A stretch of DNA of 14,121 nucleotides from Bacillota bacterium (GCA_021443825.1 JABUTE010000093.1:1-14121); one strand, 5' to 3'. Counted from the first letter of the stretch, positions 5,217 to 12,711 are shown. A program made the numbers and translations. Notes: a model not told the origin generated them from the letters alone.

Positions 5217-7046
5217 TCAGATCTTTTTTTCTGCCAGGATCACACGGATCTTTCCGCCGGCAGGGCAGCCGAAATCATCGTAGAAGCCCTTTATGATGCA
5301 GGTATCCGGATCCAGATCCTCTGCAGCCATGGGCATATAGTTATCGCCGCTCTTCAGCAGCACCTGCACATCGTCTGCCATATCGTATTTGATATTTCCG
5401 GCAAAGGCGAAGCTGCCGCTGACATCGGTCAGGGAGACCTTTTCCAGCTGCTTCATCTGATCCAGCTGGCCGTCAGCGTCATAGCGAAGGGCGAAGCCGC
5501 CCTGCTGCACCTTGAAGCTGCGGTCGGTGAGCACCACATTGCGCACATTGCCGTTCATCAGATAGGTATAGGAGCCCGACATCTGCATCATCACATCCAC
5601 CTGCTGCACATTCAGCAGATAGCCGTACTGCCAGGTCTTTCCGGTGGCATTCTTTAAAACAAGATCGGTGATCTCGTTGCCGTTCAGCGCATAGTACTGA
5701 ATATGGTCAGCGCTCAGTGTGACACCGGAAAGCTCCTCGGCATCGATCTTTACGGCGGTGGTGCCGTCCACATCGATGATGTTCACCTGCTCGGCAAGAG
5801 CATAGTCGCCGAGGGTCGTCGCCGCCTTGTTGACCTTGCCGGAAAGGGTCTTATCGGAAACAGCCGTAAGCTTGACAGAATCATTCCCGACGGTGACGCA
5901 AGCGATCTTGCCGGCTGCAACATTGGTCTCAGCAACGGTGAAGGAGCGGTTGATACCGTCGGTGCATGCCAGCGTCACCATAGAGGACGGCTTTCCCTCA
6001 TCAGCCATATGAAGATTGGAAAGGACCACGCCTACATAGTCGGTATGCACCTGATCTCCGCTGAGCACGCCGGCAGCCATGTCGTCCATGCCAAGCAGCA
6101 GGGTCACCGTATCGCCCTTGTGCAGGCTTCCGTAAGACGACATCTGGTAGCTGACATCGGCGCTTTGGATCTGATAGGTATTGCCTGCGATGACAACAGC
6201 AGAGGGCGCTGCGGCCGGCTGAACAGCATCGATCTTGCCGCTGGTCTTTTTATTGTAGATCCAAAGGGTCTTGGAGCCCTTATCGTAATAATAGACCTCA
6301 TTCAGACGGGGAAGACGGTTTGCAGAAGGATCGCCGTTAAGGTAGACCTGCAGAGGCGCAAAGTCCAGCTTCGTCTGCTCCGATGCCACATAGGGGCCGC
6401 TGAGATTGGAGCCGACCACGGAGGTATAGCTGACCTGCCCGTTGACCACCTGATAGCCGAGAGTCGTGGCATAGGTCTGGCCCTGGGCCGTTTTCGCGGT
6501 CAGGGTCTGATAGAACAGCATCATCACATCCCGTCTGGTGAGCAGCGTGCCTCTTGCCGCCGTAACATGATCGGTGATGCCAAGGGAAGACGCCTTGGAA
6601 AGCTGGGCATAGGGGTAGGCTCCTGCCATTTCCAGATTCTGATAGCCCAGCAGCTTTAGGATGGCGCTGCAGGCTTCTTCGATCTTTACCGTGGCATCCG
6701 GGCGGAAGGTTCCGTTGGAATAGCCGGTCATCCAGCCCATCTGAGTGCAGACCTTGATATATTCGCTGGCCCAGTGATTGCCCCGCACATCGGAATAGAG
6801 AGAATAGCCAAGGCCGTTTTCGCCCACCGTATCTTTATAAGCTGAGGCGGCGCACAGCATCTTGGCCAGCTGGGCACGGGTCACATAGCGGTCCAGGTTC
6901 ATGTTGCCCTTCTCGTCACCGGTCATGATGCCCAGAGTCTTCAGGGTCCGTTCTGCCGAAGCCTCCTCGCTGCCGGCGAAGGCGATGGCCCCTTCGGAAA
7001 GGATCATGGCCAGACAGAGAAGAAGGCTGATCATTCGTTTTTTCAT
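5217..7046 (-). CDS. Secreted SLH-domain protein, last gene of the ABC export operon
   Basis: Predicted exported wall-attached protein of 609 residues. It opens with a signal peptide: MKKR, a hydrophobic stretch (about 5-22) and a likely cut after AIAFA (24). Three SLH modules follow: a degenerate one at about 35-68 (GIMTGDEKGNMNLDRYVTRA), a good one at 84-135 (YSDVRGNHWASEYI … GWMTGYSNGTFRPD) and a third at about 144-184. SLH modules normally bind pyruvylated secondary wall polymer. The remaining ~425 residues are a beta-rich region I cannot assign, containing patterns such as LNEVYYYDKGSKTLWIYN (248-265) and GDTVTLLLGMDD (311-322). The frame is open further upstream, but the ATG at 7046 begins the signal peptide and has AAGGAGCG upstream. 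It starts 10 bases after the permease stop, so it is co-transcribed with the adaptor, ATPase and permease. Confidence 0.88.
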   Translation of the reverse strand: MKKRMISLLLCLAMILSEGAIAFAGSEEASAERTLKTLGIMTGDEKGNMNLDRYVTRAQLAKMLCAASAYKDTVGENGLGYSLYSDVRGNHWASEYIKVCTQMGWMTGYSNGTFRPDATVKIEEACSAILKLLGYQNLEMAGAYPYAQLSKASSLGITDHVTAARGTLLTRRDVMMLFYQTLTAKTAQGQTYATTLGYQVVNGQVSYTSVVGSNLSGPYVASEQTKLDFAPLQVYLNGDPSANRLPRLNEVYYYDKGSKTLWIYNKKTSGKIDAVQPAAAPSAVVIAGNTYQIQSADVSYQMSSYGSLHKGDTVTLLLGMDDMAAGVLSGDQVHTDYVGVVLSNLHMADEGKPSSMVTLACTDGINRSFTVAETNVAAGKIACVTVGNDSVKLTAVSDKTLSGKVNKAATTLGDYALAEQVNIIDVDGTTAVKIDAEELSGVTLSADHIQYYALNGNEITDLVLKNATGKTWQYGYLLNVQQVDVMMQMSGSYTYLMNGNVRNVVLTDRSFKVQQGGFALRYDADGQLDQMKQLEKVSLTDVSGSFAFAGNIKYDMADDVQVLLKSGDNYMPMAAEDLDPDTCIIKGFYDDFGCPAGGKIRVILAEKKI

Positions 7047-7056
7047 GGTTCGCTCC

Positions 7057-8253
7057 TTATTCGTATCGCAACGCATCGATCGGATTGAGATTGGCTGCCT
7101 TCTTTGCAGGCAGGTAGCCGAACAGAATGCCGATGCCGGCGGAAACACCGACGGCCATGGCAATGGACTGGGCATCGGGGATGACCGACATCTTGACCTG
7201 CAGGATCTGCACCACCAGCTTGGTGGCCACCCGGCACATGAGAATGCCGAAGCCGATCCCGAAGATGCCGCCGATCACCGAGGTGACAGCTGCTTCGGTA
7301 ACAAACTGGGAAAGGATGACGGTCTCTTTGGCACCCAGTGCTTTTCGGATACCGATCTCTCTTGTTCGCTCGGTGACCGACACCAGCATGATGTTCATGA
7401 TGCCGATGCCGCCGACCACCAGTGAGATTCCGGCGATGATGGCCAGAATGGTGATCATAACGTTAAGCATCGACGAGAAGGTGTCAAGCAGCTGGGCCAT
7501 GCTGACGATCATGTAGGCGCTTTCCGTGCCGTAGATCTCGTACAGCCTTGCTTCGATCAGATCGACCGCTTCATCGGAATGATCCGGATCGGTAGCGGTA
7601 AAGGTATAGCGGGAGATCTGCCCCGTCATGGAGTAACGGGCTGCCGAGGTATAGGGAAGAAGCACGATGTCATCGGTGCCCCCTTCTCTTAATTCCTCTT
7701 CTTCCTGGGCTACGACGCCGACGACGGTCAGCTTATTTTTGCCTACCTTCAGGGTCTCGCCCACGGATCTTCCCTTAAAATAGGTCTGATCTACATAGCT
7801 TCCTACCAGGCAGACCGCTTTGCGGTCTTTCATATCCATGTATTGAAGGTTTCTGCCCTTCTCGATCTCATAGGATTTGATATCCAGATAATCCTCCGAA
7901 ACGCCGGTAACGGCCGTTTTGGAATAGGTCTCATTGCCGATCTTCAAAACGCCGCTCATGGTGACGGTGGGCGTCATGGATTCCAGCGCCTGGGGGTTCT
8001 CATCAAGCAGCTGATACATATCCTCTACGTCGGCATTTCGGGTGGAGCCCCTGCCCATGAGGATGACCTCGATGGAGCTGGTGCCCAGTGCATCAAAGGC
8101 ATCTTCCATATAGACCTGCAGACCGTTGCCCAGGCCTTCGATGAGGATAACGGCGGAGACACCGATGATGATACCCAGCATGGTAAGGAAGGTGCGCATC
8201 TTGCTTGCCCAGATATTTCCGATGGCAAGTCTTGCAGTATCGAAAAGATTCAT
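7057..8253 (-). CDS. MacB/FtsX-type ABC transporter permease
   Basis: Membrane subunit of a type VII (MacB-like) ABC system, which couples cytosolic ATP use to movements outside the membrane. The 398 residues have the MacB layout: TM1 at about 21-43, a large extracytoplasmic domain at about 45-260, then three helices at about 264-289, 320-345 and 363-381. The family hallmark GGIGIMNIMLVSVTERTREIG (281-301) with IRKALGAK (302-309), and the closing PAKKAANLNPIDALRYE (382-398), are present. The ATG at 8253 is preferred over an upstream start because it overlaps the ATPase stop in an ATGA junction (4-base overlap), has GGAGGTG upstream, and removes a basic, non-conserved extension. Partners are the ATPase and adaptor just upstream. 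Homologues include YknZ of Bacillus and MacB of Gram-negatives, where ATPase and permease are fused; here they are separate. Confidence 0.95.
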   Translation of the reverse strand: MNLFDTARLAIGNIWASKMRTFLTMLGIIIGVSAVILIEGLGNGLQVYMEDAFDALGTSSIEVILMGRGSTRNADVEDMYQLLDENPQALESMTPTVTMSGVLKIGNETYSKTAVTGVSEDYLDIKSYEIEKGRNLQYMDMKDRKAVCLVGSYVDQTYFKGRSVGETLKVGKNKLTVVGVVAQEEEELREGGTDDIVLLPYTSAARYSMTGQISRYTFTATDPDHSDEAVDLIEARLYEIYGTESAYMIVSMAQLLDTFSSMLNVMITILAIIAGISLVVGGIGIMNIMLVSVTERTREIGIRKALGAKETVILSQFVTEAAVTSVIGGIFGIGFGILMCRVATKLVVQILQVKMSVIPDAQSIAMAVGVSAGIGILFGYLPAKKAANLNPIDALRYE

Positions 8254-8981
8254 TCTGCCTGCACCTCCTCTGCGTGGGTGCGGAAAGCCGCAGGATCGTC
8301 GGACGGTCCGTCGTAGACGACGCACCCGTCTTCCAGACGGATGATCCGCTTTGCCTGGCGGGCAATGGAGTTATCGTGGGTGATGAGCACCACCGTCTTG
8401 CCCTTTTGATGCAGCTCCTGCAGCAGGCGCAAAACCTCTTTGCCGGTTTTGGAATCCAGCGCGCCGGTAGGCTCGTCTGCCAGGATGATGGGAGGCTCTC
8501 CCACCAGCGCCCGGGCGATGGAGACGCGCTGCTGCTGTCCGCCCGAAAGCTCGCTGGGCTTGTGCTTTAAATGATCGGAAAGGCCCAGCTCGGTGAGCAC
8601 CTCAACGGCGCGCCGCTTTCGCTCTGCCCTGGAGATACCGCGATACATCATGGGCACCTCCACGTTTTCGATCAGATTGTATTTGGGAAGCAGATTGTAT
8701 TGCTGAAAGATAAAGCCCAGCATCTCATTTCGGATCTCTGCCAGCTGGCTGCGGTTCATGCTGCCCACATCCCGGCCGCCCAGAAGATACTGACCGCTGG
8801 TGGGCACATCCAGACAGCCGATGATGTTCATGCTGGTGGATTTTCCCGAGCCGGACTGGCCTACGATGGCCACGAATTCGCCCTGGTCGATCCTCATGTT
8901 GATGTGGTCATTGGCTTTGACCGTATTATCTCCCATCACATAGTATTTGCATACGTCGCGGAATTCGATCAGCGGACCCAT
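8250..8981 (-). CDS. ABC transporter ATP-binding protein (MacB/LolD-type)
   Basis: Cytosolic ATPase subunit driving the adjacent permease. The 243 residues contain Walker A GQSGSGKST (41-49), the Q-loop FQQYNLLP (92-99), the signature LSGGQQQRVSIARAL (145-159), Walker B IILADEPTGALD (165-176) and the switch histidine in LITHD (His202). The sequence around EPTGALDSKTG and the Q-loop is typical of the MacB/LolD/FtsE group. The last ~20 residues form a short acidic tail. The ATG at 8981 follows GGAGG by eight bases and starts one base after the adaptor's stop (8983-8985); the 3' end overlaps the permease start by four bases. Tight coupling on both sides indicates a fixed-ratio complex. Confidence 0.97.
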   Translation of the reverse strand: MGPLIEFRDVCKYYVMGDNTVKANDHINMRIDQGEFVAIVGQSGSGKSTSMNIIGCLDVPTSGQYLLGGRDVGSMNRSQLAEIRNEMLGFIFQQYNLLPKYNLIENVEVPMMYRGISRAERKRRAVEVLTELGLSDHLKHKPSELSGGQQQRVSIARALVGEPPIILADEPTGALDSKTGKEVLRLLQELHQKGKTVVLITHDNSIARQAKRIIRLEDGCVVYDGPSDDPAAFRTHAEEVQAE

Positions 8982-8982
8982 G

Positions 8983-10587
8983 TTACATTCCTCCGGGATA
9001 CGTCTGGAAATCGATGCCCTGGTTGCGGCCGAACATGGACATCAGGTCGTTGCTCACATTGCGCTCATTGGGAATATAAGCGATGGTGTCATCCTCGGAA
9101 AGCCCGGAGGTGATCTCAACGAAATCGTCGTTGGAGATGCCGGTGGTCACTTCCACATAGACATAGCCCTCGGGAGCATTGGTTCCCTCCACCGCGTTTT
9201 TCGCGCTGGGGGAATCGGCCGTTACCAGCACCAGATTGCCACGGGAAACAGCGCCGTTGGGAATGGCCATGACCCCGTCTGCCTGGGCGACGATGACAGT
9301 CGCATCGGCATTCATGCCGGGCAGCAGCTTTTCGAATTCATCGATGCGGATGGTGACAGGATAAGTGGTCGCCCCGTTATAGGTGGTTCCGGCAACGGAG
9401 ACCTTGGTAACGATGCCCTTATATTCTTCTCCTTCTACCGCATCGGCAGCGATGGTGACCGGCTGACCGACGGCGATCTGCAGAATATCCAGCTCATCTA
9501 CATTGAGAATGATCTCCAGATAGCTGAGGTCGTAGATGGTGCACATGGATTTTCCGGCGGAAAGCTTATCGCCCGTTTTATAGCTCTTATCGACAATGGT
9601 GCCGTAGATGGGAGATTTGATGGTATAATTATCCAGTGCATCCTGGGTGCTGTCTTTGGAGATCTGGCTGAGGCGAACATTATCGGAGGCGTTCTTCAGC
9701 GTCTTTTCGATGTCTTCGCCGCCCAGGGTCAGGATCTTCTGATCCTTTTTTACATAGGCGCCTTCGGCAGCGCTGATGCCGATCACTTCACCGGACATTT
9801 TCGCCATGATCACGGAGGATGTGCCAAAGGACAGGGTGCCGCTGCTGGCACAGCCGATGCCGTTGATAAAGGCAGAGGCCGTCTGTCCTTCGTTTAAAGC
9901 GCCCGGATTGGTCAGCTTGACGGTGACGGTACGGGTAATGGTATTGCCTGCGCCCTGAATATCCGCCGCGCTGACCGCCGATACGGTTCCGTAAAGGGTC
10001 TCAAAGCTGCTGTCTAATACGACCTCCGCCGTCTGGCCTACCGAAAAGCCCCTGGCATCCTCGCTGACGAAGGGAACCTTTAGGGTCAGCTCCCTGCTGT
10101 CGCGGATCGTGCCCAGCACCTGCCCCTGGGTCACCTTATCGCCCACTTCTGCATCCAGGCTGATGATCTGTCCGTCGGAATCGGCCTTGATGATCAGGCT
10201 ATCGGTGAGATCGTTATAGCTGCGCACCGCCTGATCCAGCGAAATATCGGCCCGTTCCATGCTTCCGGAAACATTGGAGCTGTCGATCTCATAAAGAATG
10301 CTGTCCTTTTCGACGATATCGCCCTCTTCAAAGGTGCACGAAAGCACCTCGCCCTCCACCAGGCCGATGACATAATAAGAATCGGCCGGCTGAAGAGCGC
10401 CGCTTGCCGTAAGGCTTTTGATGATATTCTGCTTTTCTGGATGGACCATGGTATAGACATCCTTCGCCTGCAGCTCGGCCAGCTGGCGGCGCTGCGAAAC
10501 GAAGCGCAGGCCCAGCACCGCCGCTGCGATCAGCACCGCGGCCAGGACCCACTTAAGGACGGTTTTCCGTTTCGTTTTTTTGTTCAT
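8983..10587 (-). CDS. HlyD/MacA-type membrane-fusion adaptor with tandem lipoyl modules
   Basis: Extracytoplasmic adaptor for the ATPase-permease pair downstream. One membrane anchor (about 11-30, after a basic MNKKTKRK start) is followed by ~500 outside residues. A first barrel-sandwich module is formed by half-motifs at about 72-102 (GLVEGEVLSCTFEEGDIV) and 131-162 (DGQIISLDAEVGDKVTQG), with a beta-barrel at about 165-250. A second module is formed by 262-290 (SGEVIGISAAEGAYVKKDQK) and 320-350 (SPIYGTIVDKSYKTGDKLSAG), with a barrel at about 355-434 and a membrane-proximal part to about 510. The helical parts between the half-motifs are short (about 30 residues), so no long hairpin reaches toward a TolC-like channel, fitting a Gram-positive cell. 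At 534 residues it exceeds the usual ~370-400 of MacA. The ATG at 10587 has AGGAGA eight bases upstream; in-frame starts further up lack this and lie in the promoter. Confidence 0.92.
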   Translation of the reverse strand: MNKKTKRKTVLKWVLAAVLIAAAVLGLRFVSQRRQLAELQAKDVYTMVHPEKQNIIKSLTASGALQPADSYYVIGLVEGEVLSCTFEEGDIVEKDSILYEIDSSNVSGSMERADISLDQAVRSYNDLTDSLIIKADSDGQIISLDAEVGDKVTQGQVLGTIRDSRELTLKVPFVSEDARGFSVGQTAEVVLDSSFETLYGTVSAVSAADIQGAGNTITRTVTVKLTNPGALNEGQTASAFINGIGCASSGTLSFGTSSVIMAKMSGEVIGISAAEGAYVKKDQKILTLGGEDIEKTLKNASDNVRLSQISKDSTQDALDNYTIKSPIYGTIVDKSYKTGDKLSAGKSMCTIYDLSYLEIILNVDELDILQIAVGQPVTIAADAVEGEEYKGIVTKVSVAGTTYNGATTYPVTIRIDEFEKLLPGMNADATVIVAQADGVMAIPNGAVSRGNLVLVTADSPSAKNAVEGTNAPEGYVYVEVTTGISNDDFVEITSGLSEDDTIAYIPNERNVSNDLMSMFGRNQGIDFQTYPGGM

Positions 10588-10623
10588 GTTATTTCTCCTA
10601 TCGGACATACAGAGTTTGATGAG

Positions 10624-10660
10624 ATTATAGTCTCTGATTGTGAACTGCATGTGAACAATC
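10624..10660 (-). promoter_or_regulatory. Promoter of the ABC/SLH operon with paired GTGAAC half-sites
   Basis: A perfect -10 TATAAT (10624-10629, minus strand) lies 37 bases before the adaptor ATG but has no good -35 at 16-18 bases. In its place, GTGAAC occurs twice on the plus strand, at 10640-10645 and 10651-10656, exactly 11 bases apart. The outer ends GATTGT (10636-10641) and ACAATC (10655-10660) also form an inverted repeat. An 11-base direct repeat over the -35 region is typical of promoters activated by OmpR/PhoB-family regulators. No such regulator is encoded in the window. Confidence 0.55.
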
Positions 10661-10694
10661 CGTCGAATCCGGACAGAAACAGGATCTCATAATG

Positions 10695-10720
10695 AAAAAC
10701 CCGGTCCGAAAAGAACCGGG
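10695..10720 (-). terminator. Rho-independent terminator of the SagB-type operon
   Basis: On the minus strand CCCGGT (10715-10720) and ACCGGG (10700-10705) pair around a nine-base loop and are followed by five T (10695-10699). It starts 27 bases after the stop of the SagB-type gene and insulates the ABC operon. Confidence 0.9.
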
Positions 10721-10747
10721 ATTAATCGCTGTCAGGAATCGCAATTC

Positions 10748-11569
10748 CTATTTTTTATCGTTGAGCCATGCATAGAAGGCCTGCTCATCGGCCTCGTTCT
10801 CGTCGGAGACGGTTCCCACCGGCATGGCGTAGAAGCAGGACTCCTCTTCGCCGTCAAGGCCGACCAGCTGATTGCACAGTGAAGATTCCAGCGCACCGAT
10901 GGCGCAGCCGCCCAGACCGAGCGCCGCGCAGGCCAGATACAGGTTCTGGGTCACATGACCGGCATCCATCATCATGACGCGGTGGGAGTTGAAGCCGTAT
11001 CTCCACTCGCCTCTGTACTGGATGATGCTGTAATAGAAGAGCACGGAAGCCTTGCAGGCAAAGGCCTGCCCTCTGACGGTCGCCTTCACCTCTGCCATGA
11101 ATTCCTCGCTGGAGGGGTCGACCTCCTTCAGCAGCTCGATGCTGTCTTCCATGGGCACATAATGGTATACGCCCGGGGTGAGCCCCTCTACGTTGAGCGC
11201 CAATGCATAAAGCTCAAAGGGATGACGTCCGCCGGCGGAGGGAACGGTCCTTAAAGTGGCATAGTTCTTGCCGCGGATGCCCTTGATGCCCTGCTGGGCC
11301 CAGAGGAGGAAGGAGAACTGCAGCAGGCTGATGGGCTGCTGGGTATAGACGCGGTGGCTTCTTCTCGCATAGAGGATCTTGACCAGATCGTCCACCTTGC
11401 TGAGATCTTCGAAATTCATGGGCAGCTTGATCAGATTGCCGGTCATGGGCTCCTTTACGAGAGGAGGCTGGGGCTTGAGCAGCTTCTGATCGGAATCAAA
11501 GGGCTGAGAGTCCCAGTTGATCAGCTGTCTGCTGAGAAGGATTCGTTCCTGCTTTTCCTGTTCTGTCAT
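10748..11569 (-). CDS. SagB/ThcOx-type nitroreductase-fold flavin dehydrogenase, orphan
   Basis: Predicted FMN-dependent oxidoreductase. The 273 residues show the SagB/ThcOx pattern: RRSHRVY (69-75, FMN phosphate contacts), TVPSAGGRHPFELYAL (108-123), PGVYHYVPMEDSIELL (132-147), SHRVMMMDAGHVTQNLYLACAALGLG (the MDAGH motif at 201-205) and GGCAIGA (220-226). SagB proteins oxidise azolines in peptide natural products, but this copy has no cyclodehydratase, precursor peptide or transporter beside it, so that role should not be assumed. Solitary members of unknown substrate are common in anaerobes. The ATG at 11569 has AGGTGA upstream and is preferred to a TTG at 11593. It lies 24 bases after the stop of the aldo/keto reductase, in the same operon, suggesting the two act on related redox chemistry. 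A strong terminator follows. Confidence 0.88.
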   Translation of the reverse strand: MTEQEKQERILLSRQLINWDSQPFDSDQKLLKPQPPLVKEPMTGNLIKLPMNFEDLSKVDDLVKILYARRSHRVYTQQPISLLQFSFLLWAQQGIKGIRGKNYATLRTVPSAGGRHPFELYALALNVEGLTPGVYHYVPMEDSIELLKEVDPSSEEFMAEVKATVRGQAFACKASVLFYYSIIQYRGEWRYGFNSHRVMMMDAGHVTQNLYLACAALGLGGCAIGALESSLCNQLVGLDGEEESCFYAMPVGTVSDENEADEQAFYAWLNDKK

Positions 11570-11593
11570 GGTAGTCACCTTTCTAAAATGCAA

Positions 11594-12610
11594 TTACTTG
11601 TCGAGGACCTCGACCTGGATCTCTTTTACGGTCTGCTCCATCATGGATACTTCTTCGGGGGTAAGGACGATATCCATGCACCTGGCGCTGTCTGCCACCG
11701 ATTCAGGGCGGCGCATGCCGACCAGCAGGCTCATCTTGTCGTACTGGGTGAGAGCCCAGGCCTGGACCAGATTGGAATAGGAGCAATGATGGGCCTCGCA
11801 AAGAGGCTTCCATGCTTCAAAGGCCTTGCGAAGACCGGCTTTTTTATCGCCCTCGACCCAGGGGATCCGGGAGCGGATATCGGTCTTTTTGAATTCTCTG
11901 TTCAAGAAGTCAGGGCCGGTGAGGAAGCCTTCCTCCAGAACCCCGTAGGTCTGAAAGGATGCCCCGTATTTTCTGCACATATCGAAATAATCTCTTCCAT
12001 GGAAGGGCGACAGGATGCTGAAGAATTCCTGCACCAGAGAGGCTCCGCCGTTTTTCGCTGCAGCGCCGGCGCCGATGCAATACTTTTCCAGATCGGCCGG
12101 CTGGGAATTGGAAAGACCGTAGGCCCGGATCTTGCCCTCTTTGATCAGCTCTTCCAAAGCGCCTGCCGTTTCTTCTTCCGGCCAGGAATGGCAGACATAA
12201 TGGACGATGACGCTGTCCAGATAATCCAGATCCATTCTCTTTAAGATATCTTCCACATCCTTTTTAACGGCGCGGGCACTGGTGTCGTTATTGACCGTAT
12301 AGCCGTCGCGCTCGTAGTGGAAGTTGCCGCCCTCGCCTCTCCAGTTGAGAGAGCACTTGCTCTGGATGATCCAGTCCTGCCGTCTGCCCTTGAGGGCTTT
12401 GCCCAGCAGCTCTTCCGAAACGCCGGTGCCGTAGACGGGTGCCGTATCCAGATAGTTGATGCCGTGATCCTTGCAGGCGTCGAGAAGGCTTTTTGCTTCT
12501 TCCACCGTGCTGTCTTTATCCGTCCAGACGCTTCCTCCGCCCAGAGCCCAGGTGCCCAGAGCCAGCTTGGAGACCATCAGTCCGGATCTTCCTAATTCTT
12601 CGTATTTCAT
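11594..12610 (-). CDS. Aldo/keto reductase
   Basis: NAD(P)H-dependent carbonyl oxidoreductase with a TIM-barrel fold; 338 residues, no extra domains. The catalytic tetrad is present: Asp55 and Tyr60 (YLDTAPVYG), Lys85 (IQSKCS) and His137 (SVIVHY). The N-terminal ELGRSGLMVSKLALGTWALGG (6-26) and C-terminal LVGMRRPESV match the family of general-stress and voltage-channel-beta-like reductases (YghZ/YhdN type). Substrate unknown. The ATG at 12610 has AAGGAAGG upstream and begins the conserved MKYEELGRSG; an upstream in-frame start would place the N-terminus over the operator. First gene of a two-gene operon with the SagB-type dehydrogenase. It is only distantly like the iron-sulfur aldo/keto reductase in this window and lacks its cysteine domain. 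Confidence 0.94.
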   Translation of the reverse strand: MKYEELGRSGLMVSKLALGTWALGGGSVWTDKDSTVEEAKSLLDACKDHGINYLDTAPVYGTGVSEELLGKALKGRRQDWIIQSKCSLNWRGEGGNFHYERDGYTVNNDTSARAVKKDVEDILKRMDLDYLDSVIVHYVCHSWPEEETAGALEELIKEGKIRAYGLSNSQPADLEKYCIGAGAAAKNGGASLVQEFFSILSPFHGRDYFDMCRKYGASFQTYGVLEEGFLTGPDFLNREFKKTDIRSRIPWVEGDKKAGLRKAFEAWKPLCEAHHCSYSNLVQAWALTQYDKMSLLVGMRRPESVADSARCMDIVLTPEEVSMMEQTVKEIQVEVLDK

Positions 12611-12655
12611 GGATCCTTCCTTTCGGATATTGAGATGATAGACGGGAGTTTCCGC

Positions 12656-12674
12656 TGTGCATAAAAACTGCACA
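12656..12674. promoter_or_regulatory. Perfect dyad at the start of the aldo/keto reductase-SagB transcript
   Basis: TGTGCA (12656-12661) and TGCACA (12669-12674) are exact reverse complements separated by seven A/T-rich bases. They lie 9 to 27 bases past the -10, at or just after the expected start of transcription, a typical position for a repressor operator. No regulator gene is adjacent. Confidence 0.55.
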
Positions 12675-12682
12675 ACACTTTG

Positions 12683-12711
12683 ATTATATCATGAATCGGC
12701 AGAATTATCAA
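12683..12711 (-). promoter_or_regulatory. Promoter of the aldo/keto reductase-SagB operon
   Basis: On the minus strand: -35 TTGATA (12706-12711), 17-base spacer, perfect TATAAT (12683-12688) preceded by TGA (extended -10). This is the closest match to consensus on the minus strand of this window. Confidence 0.82.

Noticed and set aside
5703..6659. Plus-strand open frame of 318 codons opposite the SLH gene
   Set aside because: Antisense to a gene with signal peptide and SLH motifs; no domain, no ribosome-binding site.
8947..9897. Plus-strand open frame of 316 codons opposite the adaptor gene
   Set aside because: Antisense to the adaptor; the repetitive Gly/Asp/Ile/His content is typical of shadow frames, and it crosses the adaptor-ATPase junction.
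10636..10660. Rex, CRP or cre operator upstream of the adaptor gene
   Set aside because: Rex needs TTGTGAA facing TTCACAA, CRP needs TGTGA facing TCACA, and cre has a different dyad. Here GTGAAC repeats are in the same orientation.
10748..11569. Azol(in)e peptide (TOMM) gene cluster around the SagB-type gene
   Set aside because: No cyclodehydratase, YcaO protein, short precursor peptide or dedicated exporter nearby. The ABC operon is separated by a strong terminator and its own promoter.
11354..12244. Plus-strand open frame of 296 codons across the SagB-type and aldo/keto reductase genes
   Set aside because: It spans two well-supported minus-strand genes and shows no motif.
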